Source of the DNA: Capitella teleta
Taxonomy: Eukaryota > Annelida > Polychaeta > Capitellidae
Length of the DNA stretch: 64,000 bases
Direction of reading: 5' to 3'
NCBI GenBank assembly: GCA_000328365.1
Contig: KB310730.1
Span: 1-64,000, forward strand
The translations under genes were made by a program, and so were the position numbers. Positions 1 through 10,200 of this stretch are shown here, piece after piece (the first letter of the stretch is position 1; every line of letters starts with the position of its first letter). Under the pieces are notes generated by a model, which was given only the letters and a program-made list of their open reading frames with translations, had not been told where the DNA came from and searched no databases.

Positions 1-225
1 TTACGGCTCCACCCAACCCGTTCGGGTGATACGGGCGCCAGAACAGAAGGCCCAGGACCGGGGTTTCCCCCTACTCTTAACGATAAATCCAAAGGGTTCT
101 TTATCCTGCATACCACCATAGACAGTATTACACAGCGCCCCGCCTTGTTATGCAGTTGGGCAGCACTGCAGAGTCACCGAAGAATTACAATTATAACGAA
201 TTACAATTGTAATTCACAATCATAA

Positions 226-305
226 CGCCCGTGGCCTGATCGGGTCTCGAACCCGGGACCTCGACCCCCACGGTCGGCATAGGATTGTAGTCAGCGGTTT
301 AGATA
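226..305 (-). repeat. tRNA-like SINE fragment
   Basis: On the minus strand this segment ends in a Pol III B-box-like stretch, GGTTCGAGACC, inside a short stem-loop with CGGG on one side and CCCG on the other. Upstream of it the sequence is loosely tRNA-like but no full cloverleaf folds by eye. This is the usual look of a tRNA-derived SINE head rather than a working tRNA gene. The clade of the SINE is not recognised. Confidence 0.4.
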
Positions 306-2280
306 TCACCATCAGAACACACATTTTACGCGCGCAATACGGTAATGCGTAAACCAATGAGAAGTGCGGAATAGGCAGTCTACTGTAGACCTACTCAAAC
401 TCTGTAAAAGTACAGTGCCACTTCCTTTTGCTTGCTACTTCCGATAGTCTCAGCGCCGTTGACATACACTGGCCAATAGGAATAGTCCATCTATAGAGTC
501 CATATCATTGGTGCAGACGATCTTTGCGCTATTATTCCGCGTGGCTTATTTTAACGCATATATGATCATAACGTCCAATGAGCGAAGGCGTTATGAAATT
601 GCATTTTTGGACTTTAAGATTAGGTGAATGGCGATTGAGAGTGATCTATGCTATTTGTTTATTTATACGCGTTATTTATACATGAATAAATCACGCAAAT
701 ACGCAAAGCTGATTGGCTGACGGACTCACTGAGTTGTATAATTAATATTACCTCATTCTCAGATGTACTTTGCATAGCATTATAATTCTTATGCTTTTGT
801 GCATTACGATTTCCATTCGACCAAGCGTGTTTTGCAAGTATTCGTGTTGTAATTGGGCAAATTCGTTGATTTGTTCAACCATCGAACTACTAGAATGCTT
901 ATTGGGGTCGCGTGACCGGTCAGAATTGAAGCAAAATTTAAGGGGAACATTTGCTTGAATTCCGAGGCGTCGCGATCAGAACAACTCAATTAAAACTCGA
1001 CGTTCTGGCACTTTATGTGTTATAATATGATTCCTTTAAATTTCTAGCTATCTTGAATGGGCGCTTTAACATTGCACAGTCATTCTAGTTACTGCTTTAT
1101 ACTTCAATGTGTTCACCATTAAATGGAATTGTGAGTAAATCGATGAAACAGTTTAGTACCCTAGGGTTTAGGATGGAGTCTTATGACGCCATAATTAATA
1201 TCCCGGAGACAGTGGGATAGGAGACTGACTATTTTTCTATCGCATTAAATATGCCGTTTGAAACCGCAAATGGTTAAAAAATGACAATATATATTATGTA
1301 TTGTGCCTAAACCAAGGCCTAAATTTTATTTTTCACTTATTGTGGTGACCTTTAAATACAGAAAGAGAAAGAGGTAGGTTCGCTGCTCAATGTTGAGATA
1401 CAAATGGTATCCACCAAATTATGTATTTTTTACCATAACACACGGTAGAAAACCTACCCTTTCACTCTTTACACATTTCCCGGTCTTAATTCACTTCTTT
1501 ACCTGACTTCATGTATTTGCTCTCAATTGATTCCCATTCTTGATTACGTCACACTTTTTTTTACAACAAACTGAGATCCGCTGCCTGGACTTAATGTACT
1601 GAATATTTTCCCGCCAAAAAGTTATCAGCTCTTTAATTCAAGCTCAAACTTCACTGATAACGCACTTTTGCAGAAATGCAACTGGGGTAAATTTATTTCA
1701 TGAAAATGGCTACCTTGGAAGAGGGAAGCATTTTTCTGATTATAATTCTCACCATTATGGAGCTCACTTTTGGGTTTCTTCGCAGATTACGAATACCACA
1801 AAGACGTTGGAAAAGCAACACAACCAGGAGGAACTCGAAATTTACCTTCTCAATCTGCAAATTTGTATGAAGATCACCAGGAAATTGGTTTGTTAATTGA
1901 ATCATTATATTCTAAAACCTTTGTTAGGCCAATGAAAGGCATTACGATTCTTGCGCATGAAATAGGCTACAAGTAATATACTGAACAGCAAATAAAGAAA
2001 CGCAACGCAACAAAATTACCCACAGCAGAGACGCCTCAGAAGGGCGCGGTCGGATACACCGTAATAGCTAAATTAGGCGCCAAAATTATGAGAAGCCTGA
2101 TAGCGCGGTCAATTCCCGATTGCAGAAAATGGCTCCCAGGCATGGATACAGATTACTCATTCACAAAATGAAATCAACATGTCTATTGCTTGGGTGAAAT
2201 TTGGGTGAAACCCCAGATTTGCTGTTGCTCTCTATTCAAGACTGAAATTGACCCGCATGTCGATTTCGAAGGCCTTTTGA
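306..2280. other. Intergenic, no supported gene
   Basis: AT-rich sequence with only short chance ORFs. It contains one copy of a dispersed 43-bp repeat (listed separately) and no other structure I could identify. Upstream exons of the sulfotransferase gene may lie here but none could be placed. Confidence 0.5.
691..733 (-). repeat. Dispersed CCAAT-containing repeat, copy 1
   Basis: A 43-bp unit whose minus strand reads CTCAGTGAGTCcgTCAGCC, then AATCAGC and GCGTATTTG. Near-identical copies sit at 22459-22501 and 48181-48223 on the plus strand. Homology seems to stop outside the unit, so it is a short mobile or amplified motif of unknown class. Confidence 0.55.
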
Positions 2281-2599
2281 TCCCGTTTGACAACTCTTAA
2301 AATTTCAACATCATTTCCGCGATTGATCTTTTGCTGTTCAATATTTGAATTTCTAGATACACAATTATCTGACGGATTTAAGTTTCACAAAGATGGCAAA
2401 TCTCCAACGAGTGTGCATCGGAAAAATAGCGAAAAAGGAAATATTCCTAAAATTACCCCCAAAACAGTACCCGACGCTGGCTATTTCCTATTTTGTTCAT
2501 GTAGTTTCTTCTTCTCTCTATGTATCACACACTGTATATCATATCTTGCCCACTGTGGATCACTCTCAACAAAGACTGATCATATATTTCCTGTTACAG

Positions 2600-3480
2600 A
2601 TGAAGAGACGAGGCGGTGCAGTAACGCTGAACGGGTTTGGCACTTACGAAAAAGTTGCTCTGATGATGGCATCGAAGGAGAGAGGCCGTTCCGCAGCCCA
2701 GGGCCCCTGCAATACATTATTGTTGATGAAAAGCGAAAGCTGTTGTACTGCGCTATGCCAAAGACGGCAAGTAGCTCAATGAAGACCTTCCTCTTTGGAC
2801 TGAACCAGACGTCGTTGACAAAAAAAGACATCATCCCATTTGTGCACACTGAGAAACATTACGCAAGATTTGGTTACGCGTCTTTGACCAATTACACGCC
2901 ATCACAGGTCGAGTATCGCTTGAAAAATTACTTCAAGTATCTATTTGTCCGTAACCCCTTGGACCGAATAATTTCGACGTGGCGAGAAAAACTCTTGACC
3001 AAAAATATATACATGCCAACAAAAGCTCTTCAGATTATAGACAAGTACAGGAAGCCAGGGTTTGCTCCCAAGAACGGAAGCGTTTTTGAAAAAGTCCCGC
3101 AGTTTTCAGAATTTGTGGCATTTGTAGCGAATCATAACGGTACCAGAGACCCGCATTGGTCTACCATAGAGCAACTGTGTGAGCCATGTAGGGTGCGTTA
3201 TGATTACATTGTACGCGTGGAGAGCCTCGATGACGATTTGGTCGATATTCTGGCTCTGCATGGTCGTAACATGTCGCTCACAGAACATTTAAACCTAACT
3301 AATCGTAAAGCATCGCTTCAGACGAAGATTAGGGCCGATGGATACGAGGAGGTCGACTCAGCGGACATAAAAAAACTGAAAGAGATATATGCCGATGACT
3401 TCAGGAGATTCGGCTATGGATTCACGAATGAAACGGAATTTGAGTGCGATATTAATACTTCGCGGGGATCTTGTTGTTGA
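2600..3480 (+). CDS. Carbohydrate sulfotransferase (Sulfotransfer_2 / CHST8-14 type), 3' exon
   Basis: This exon encodes the catalytic domain of a Golgi sulfotransferase that moves sulfate from PAPS to a sugar hydroxyl of a glycan. The 5'-phosphosulfate loop is visible as CAMPKTASSSMK (2749-2784) and the 3'-phosphate loop as FVRNPLDRIIST (2944-2979). The C-terminal end has the family pattern IYADDFRRFGYGF near the stop. The open frame reaches back to 2287, but 2480-2599 looks like a pyrimidine-rich intron end with an acceptor (ctgttacag) at 2599. I therefore place the exon start at 2600, phase 1, and expect an upstream exon with the type II membrane anchor. Several N-x-S/T sites fit a lumenal domain. 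The acceptor sugar cannot be told; HNK-1, chondroitin-4 and dermatan-4 sulfotransferases all share this fold. Confidence 0.82.
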
Positions 3481-3488
3481 GAATGTCT

Positions 3489-3494
3489 AATAAA
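3489..3494 (+). terminator. Polyadenylation signal AATAAA
   Basis: A canonical AATAAA lies 9 bases after the sulfotransferase stop codon, which supports 3480 as the true 3' end of that gene. Confidence 0.6.
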
Positions 3495-4032
3495 TTTATC
3501 ATTGTCCTTTGGGGTTCTGCTTCATTTTGCAGTGCTAATACTTGATTGTGTTCCACTGCCTCTTTCCCTACTTCCATACAAAAACAATTCCCGGTAAATG
3601 AATGTGCAACTGTGTTGAAGTGTATAAAAATGCCCAGCAAGAGGCTTGATTTCATGCCAAAATTATGAATGACCACAATTACTTAACTGATTACCAATTC
3701 ATGGTTTAATCAGGGTCATGTTATGAATGTGTACTTTGCTCTTAAACATAAGGTGAACGTGCGAACGAGAAAGAATACTCGTATTTCGAGAGTATAGTAA
3801 CACCATTTGGCCACGTTTGTCTCACCAAACAGTTGAATTGTGAAAATGTCTTACGCGGACTTGGCTAAAGAAGGCATCGTTAGTAATGAGACACCTGATG
3901 TTTGATTATCAGGACATCGATTGGTAACCGTACCTTGCACCAATCAATCAGGAGAAGGGTTTTGTTGGTTCCGGAACGAATGGTTCTGCTGTGCTAACCA
4001 AGCCGCAACAGATCAATTTCCAGCACAGCACC

Positions 4033-4452
4033 ATGGCGGATTCGAATCCTGCGCACAACCAAACCCTTGATCTGAAACTTCCCCCGTATACCCCGAGACA
4101 CCTGAAGAGAACGGAGCAACACCCAAAATGGGAACATTCGCCCCGGCAGGTGGAGTACGCGGATATGACGTCATTATCTCTCCGGAAAGAGTCAACTCAA
4201 AAAAAGAACGAAGAAGATTTCAGCCTCCCACCTGTGCCAACGCCCCGCTTGAGCAAGGAGAAACGTTCCATGGGTAATATTCTTACCTATTCCCGACACA
4301 GTAAAGAAATAATGGCTCGAATGAAAAAGACTCCGGAGGATGACATGTACATCGGGAAGCCATTGAAATGGACACCGAAGAAGCCAAACAAACTGGCGGA
4401 GTTGAACGAGGCGGAGAGATCAAAGATGTCTTGTGAAGAGGACGTAGCATGA
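4033..4452 (+). CDS. Small single-exon protein, unknown function
   Basis: A 139-residue open frame from an ATG in a good context (cagcaccATGG). The frame is open back to 3991, but the 4033 ATG has the better initiation context. The protein is hydrophilic, rich in Lys, Pro and Glu, with no signal peptide, membrane span or cysteine cluster. Notable stretches are LPPYTPRHLKR near the N-terminus, LPPVPTPRLSKEKR in the middle and KPLKWTPKKPNK near the end. The even codon pattern and GC content above its flanks suggest real coding sequence. I do not recognise the family; short basic Pro-rich proteins of this kind occur among axoneme or microtubule-associated proteins, but that is only a resemblance. 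It lies between the sulfotransferase (same strand) and a convergent receptor gene. Confidence 0.55.
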   Translation: MADSNPAHNQTLDLKLPPYTPRHLKRTEQHPKWEHSPRQVEYADMTSLSLRKESTQKKNEEDFSLPPVPTPRLSKEKRSMGNILTYSRHSKEIMARMKKTPEDDMYIGKPLKWTPKKPNKLAELNEAERSKMSCEEDVA

Positions 4453-4805
4453 ACGTTTAATTGCTATGGAACTGTGGAAATTTGTGAGTGCACATGTGCC
4501 ATATGACGATGTACTCATGATTTGTACTGACATCGACTGTGTGATGATAGATGACGGAGTAAGACGTGGAAATTTATTTGGTGGGTTCCTTAAAAGACAT
4601 TTCGAAATTAATTTTATGTTTATTCAATATTCGTACTTCACAGCAATTATTCAAAACAATTGAAATAGATAATCGATGGAGCATTGAAAAAATGTGAACT
4701 TATTCCACACACACGTACTTGGAATGCATTATACACTGCGGAAAATAATAACATATAAAACAAAATCACAATTCAAGACACACTTCATGGTAGCATTGGG
4801 AAGGT

Positions 4806-4811
4806 AATAAA
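4806..4811 (+). terminator. Possible polyadenylation signal AATAAA
   Basis: An AATAAA lies about 350 bases after the stop of the small gene at 4033-4452 and could end its transcript. It also lies just beyond the end of the convergent receptor gene. Confidence 0.3.
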
Positions 4812-4949
4812 GTGCACCCCAGTACGAAATATTTCACAGTGAGAGTTATTGCGTGCAAATCAGGCACACATCACGTGCCACCTGACGCATGCCACGTGGC
4901 AACATTTCATTTCAGTCACAATAAGTTTAAGTTATCCAATTTATTGCGG

Positions 4950-7201
4950 CTACACCAATCGCGGAGATTCATAAAGGTGTGTCCGCGGGAAGGTGCCAAT
5001 CATTTTGGGTGGAGTATCTTTCGTGGTCTTCAGAGTGTACTCAGTTCTGTATTTGGCGTTTTCTGCGTTTTGCAGGCACGAATCATCGCAGCATTGTAAG
5101 TGCGTGACGTCATCTGTGCCGTGCATGTAAGGCGAATACTGCTTGTGAATGAGAGTGACGTCATCGACGCGCACGCGCATTCGGTCGTCTGTGGTATTGT
5201 CGTCCATATCCATGTGGGATTGCAACGCGAGGCGAGCCCGCTCTTGGCGTCGTCTGCAAATGCAAGATTGCCGTCAAAAAAGGTCTTTCGGCGCTCCGGG
5301 GTCAGCTTACCTCTTCATGTACATCGCTGCGCATGTCAGCAACAGACCTCCACAGAACACGCCCAAAGCAACTCCAATTGCAACCACGATCAGAATGCCT
5401 GCAACGTCATAATGTTGTTAGAAAGGCCGAAACTTTATGATCTGCGTTAATTCTCTGTATGGCATCTGCATCTCTCTTGTGAGATTCGCATTCGATAAAA
5501 CATAATTTAGAATTAAGAAATAATGGAGGACTAACCGTAAGGGAACTTCTCCTCACCAAACATTCGACTAATCCCCCATTTGCTGGTGGTTTCTGCCAAC
5601 AAAACAATGAGTCATTGGAGATAGAATGTAATGCACAAACCAATAGAACAGTTGCCAATTTGTCCCAGCCAATGGTTGTCTTTGCAGACCAAGGTCCACG
5701 TTTGGTGTGAGCTGGTGCAACTGATCTCGACCGTATTCCCATCTCTAATGATCGTGGAATTGGCAGGTGGAATTATATCCGCACAGCCATCAACTGAGGG
5801 CAAGACGAGTAAGATGTAAGCAATATAATCCAATTTGTCCTCCCATTTGAGTTGAATTAATTATTACGTTGGTGGCAAATCAATTTTTATGCAAGAACGG
5901 GGGTGTTACAGTATAGGTTTATATAGGGCCATAGAACACACTTTTCATAATCCAGGTAATACGCGAATTACACGAACCAGTAGAACACTCGTTTGGAGTT
6001 GATTTACACTGCGTACGTACCTTCAAAGCGAATGAGAAATTTCCCAAGTGAAGTCAGAGCCGAAGGAGGCGCCATCTCAACTGTGACGTCATGAGACTGG
6101 GAGACGTACAACGCGACCTCTGCCACTTTTCCATCGCATGTTGTGATGCTTCTGCTCCTGGTCGCCTCCCTGATGGTGGCCAACTCAAAGCACCCTGGAC
6201 CCCGCTCGTGGTCAGAAGGGAGGTCAGAGTTCGAGTGAGGGGTGAAGTTTAGCATGTAGAAGACAAAGACTTGGCCCGCTTTGGCTTTCAAGTGCCATGG
6301 ACAGTCAGTAGACCCGAGACCGTGTTCCTCCGCCTGGAGACTCGCGAGGTAACCAGTGTTGACAGGAACAGGCAATCTCCGGTGAACGCTACAGTCCCCC
6401 AGTTTCCCAGTCACGACTGTAACAAAAGATATTCATAAAACAATTCTTCATTACTTGAACACACAACAATGAGCACGCGAACTTCGCATTATGAGTACAC
6501 ACTCGAGATTTCGCGAAATGTTTCGAGTGGCTACGTTTTTTTTTTTTTTTTTTTTTTTTTTTTTGGTGCATGGGAGGGTGTGGTGAAGAAGAGGAGCTGA
6601 GGGAGGGGTAGCTTTGTATCCTTCCCTGGGGATGAACATCAACAATACAAGAAATGTCTAATTCATGACACGCAGCTCTCAGGCCGCAGAACACGCCACC
6701 GACAACGAACGGGGTTGGGCTCAATAAGTCGATGAATTATTCCATAACCTGCAAGGTGTGAACTTGCTTTATAATTTAGAAGTGAAAAAAAAAAAAAAAA
6801 AAAAAAAAACATCAATTGCTGCGTAACGATAAATCGCTTTGTCTCGTGAGTAATGTTCGCAATTCCGTATAGACAAGACAGGCAATCGGGTTTACCTGGT
6901 AAGCATTGATATGTTGCTTCCAAATAAGACTCGATGTCTTCGGGGCAAGGTGTGAGGGTCCTTAGCACGGAGTCGAATATCCGGAATTCGCACATCTGTT
7001 TCCCGGAACACAGCGGATCAACAAGGTGTCGAGCGTCTGTGGAACATCCAAGATGGCCGTAGTTGCTGCGCACGCACTTGCCCAACTCCATGCGTCCGTA
7101 ACGAGCCGACTTCATGAGGATCACGTGACCAGGAGCACAGTGGGCAGTGAATTGGTCGACTTGGCAGAACACCCCGGAACGCAGCTGGCCATCGTTGAAC
7201 A
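4950..7201 (-). CDS. SUEL-lectin / CUB / sushi single-pass membrane protein (5' partial)
   Basis: Five minus-strand exons join with matching phases: 6896-7201, 6021-6416, 5641-5793, 5311-5398 and 4950-5253. Introns have GT-AG ends and are 479, 227, 242 and 57 bp. The first exon carries a galactose/rhamnose-binding SUEL lectin domain (YGRMELGKC, then CSTDARHLVDPLCSGKQMC, then PCPEDIESYLEATYQC). The second is CUB-like (CPWHLKAKAGQVFVFYMLNF, then HDVTVEMAPPS). The third is a sushi/CCP module beginning CADIIPP. The fourth encodes a transmembrane helix (GILIVVAIGVALGVF) followed by MYMKR. The last is a roughly 100-residue cytoplasmic tail that opens with RRRQERAR and ends PRLV. The layout implies a type I cell-surface protein with sugar and protein-binding ectodomains. 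The exon set opens in phase 1, so a signal-peptide exon must lie upstream. A minus-strand AATAAA sits at 4945-4940, right after the stop. Confidence 0.8.
6536..6564. repeat. Poly(T) tract, 29 nt
   Basis: Lies in the intron between the lectin and CUB exons. With the poly(A) run at 6785-6809 it forms an inverted homopolymer pair about 220 bp apart. Confidence 0.9.
6785..6809. repeat. Poly(A) tract, 25 nt
   Basis: Second member of the inverted homopolymer pair in the same intron. No element body with target duplications was recognised around it. Confidence 0.9.
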
Positions 7202-10200
7202 CTGTAGAAGATAACAAAGGTTGGGTTATGTGATATGACACGGAAGGCCGTTTACCAGGGTAGCATCGAGAGGGTACATTACACGGATTAATGGCAGGAA
7301 ACAGGGGGAAACTTAACTGCCATCCACGCCAACCAGTTCCCTATTCCATACGGCATTATCAATTCACAGAAACGAGCTATCACTACAATGTATACACTGT
7401 ATATGCTAATTCCCAAAAGGAATGACTCATCTTATTCGGATACGAATGGTGTTCTAAGGATCAAAGCGTTTTGTATTCATTTAAGGAACAAAAACAGCAG
7501 AGCAGCATGAACTCGACAGAATAAGAGATAAAAAGCACTTTCAGGGATTGCAAAGAACACGGAATGTCCATGCGAGACTCATAAACAGTTTCTTTGCGGT
7601 AAAAACCCTTCCATTGTGTCATTCTCAGCCAAATATGTTCATGCAGAATTGAAATGTTGATGTGTCATGAAATGGAATCATTAGGTTGGTGTATTGGAGA
7701 ATATAGACAAGAATCCGATACCAAATACCTGTAGAATATCCCATGGTAAAGATAGTTAATTATGGAGTACATAAAAGGACAGACATTTGAATGTGTCATA
7801 TCATACTTCCCCGAGCCAAAGGTAGTGCTTAACCCTGACGCCGCGATTGGAGTGTGCAACGACGTGTTCTCATGTTTCATGCGGGGAGGGGTGACGGCGC
7901 CAAGAACACGTCTTTCATAGAACCGGAAATGAGATCATTGGCTGGAAGGACTTTCTCTGATTTGCCGATACAATGAAACACGCAAGTGTGGGAATTACAC
8001 CTGTTCATCGCGACTGGTTGATTAGACATCATTTCACTGTAATATGTTGCCACGAATTTTCCATACCGAGACTATATTGTATGTATTTGAGATTCAATCG
8101 TCTTTACCTATGATATCCTTTTGACATCATTTGGCTATCGAATTTATGATGTTTTCCCCGTGGATTTGCATGCAATCTTAATTGACTCACCTTTCTCCTT
8201 ATTATTCCATGCATATTTTTGTCTTCTTTATCGGTTCGTTTTGTAATTCATGTCTACGTAATTATTAAGCAGATTGTTTAGTTGAAATACAAATTATATC
8301 TCCATCTCTGTCGAGTGACCGATACTTTTTTTTTCAATGTAGTATGTGTTATTCCTCTACAACTATCGCTTTGTCGTTTGATATCTGTATAGTTCCATGA
8401 CCTAGACAAGCATGCATGTTTGATGTCTACTAACTACAAAGGAAAGCACATCAAGAAGAATCGCATCAGTCTCGGAGGAAATTGATGGGTCTCAGGGTTA
8501 ACGGGAGTGTTAGTGATGTCACCAGAGCTTCTCCCAGTCCACGTGATCGCCTCAATATCCAGCAAAGTAAACATTCATAAGATATTTTTTGTCGGTAACA
8601 ACCCTTTCTTTGGGAGGGGAGGGGTATCATCTTTCCATTACTTGCCTACAATGAACGTGCAAGCTGCATTGGATGTGTTTAATGAAGTGAGCAGGGTGGT
8701 AAAAAACCAACATATCACAACTCTATAGCATCATTTTGAAAGAAGTCTTATAGGATAACGGAAAAATGACAATCACCATGCATCCTTCATAGGATTTTAT
8801 GCTAAGCTTTTTTTTTCTTTTCTTTTTTTTCTTTTTCTTTTGATACTTTTTTTATAATGTACAACGGATCAGATTGCACTGGATTGTCCTCTTAGTAAAC
8901 TGGTAATTGGTTGAAAAACTGTTATAAAACTCACTCCATGCATGTGTATATTTGCCTTATTACGGTAAAGAAATAGGAAGACTTATTTTACAAGAGATCG
9001 CTAATGATACATTGATATATCTATTTAACCTTAGAGTGCATGCGAGTGCATAGGTATATCCATGTATGCATTACAGGCTTTTCACCAGGTGATACACGAT
9101 CAGCGCTCTTATGCACAAGCAGAAATTGAGCAGACCACCTGGCTACTCCTCCATGCTACAATACAACAGGAGATGACGACAGGTAATGTAACAAACAGAC
9201 AAGCAGACGTCAGTTTTGCGTCCTTTCAAATAAGGTTTGGACGCAGGTGGAACGAAATCCAAAACTAGATGAAAAGCGAGTGAAAGCCATTTAGACTTAC
9301 AGAGGGAAAAATCTCCCTAACAATTGATTGGTGCTGAGTTTCAGAGCAGTCAACAATAGAGAGCATATGAGCATGAGGCTTCGGGCCGCAAAAGCACAGC
9401 TTTGAATGCAACATACACAGGAGGCTTCATAGAAGACGCAAAAAAAGGCTTATTGATGATCAAGAGGATGGGGTTTTTATTTAAAAGAAAAAAAAGGTGG
9501 ATGAAATTAGTCGGTTATATTCACTGAGACGAGCTATTGTGTTTGTTAATTATGGCAGTTGTATGCTGTATATAGCAATGCCAACCTTCCCTTCTGGTGG
9601 GGGCTGTGGGGCCACGATAAGCCTAGTAATGACCCTTTGTAGGTGCTGCCGCAGCAAACGCCCGCTTCTTGCGTTCCGCATCCTCAAATAACTGCAATGG
9701 ATACGGGATGCAAGTGCGGTCGACACTTCCGATCCGCCAGGGGTTATTGGGAGAGGGTGTTCAGATGTTATTAATGAGCAGGATGCATTCAATCTGCGGA
9801 AATGTTGAGCAAGGAATGCGAGCCATCAACAGGATTCGGCGCAGGATTTGCTCAGCGGAAGCAGAAAACGCGGCTTCGTTTATGATGGAGGCTGTTATAA
9901 ATGGCCGCCATCTGCCTTCCTGCTTGGCCACTTCCGGTGCTGATATTGCGCCAATCGATCCGAAATTAGCGGCGTATAAGGCAGCGTCGTCACGTGATCT
10001 TCATGCAAATCGTCTGGCTTGATTGACAAAAGCGTCGGGATAAGGAAGGGGTGTAGGGGCCCACCCGCTCCCGGATGAACCATAACGGACGCCGCGCAGG
10101 AAATAGATATTCTACAAAGGAGCGTAGAAAGTGCCGTAGAAAATCCTCGCGCAAATATCTCTCTCGCGGCCTGATTCGGTCTCCGGGTGAGGAGGCCGAC

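Noticed and set aside
2287-2599. N-terminal extension of the sulfotransferase with a hydrophobic run that could be a membrane anchor
   Set aside because: The run coincides with a T/C-rich intron end and a good acceptor at 2599, so it is more likely intron than anchor. Kept as a minor alternative.
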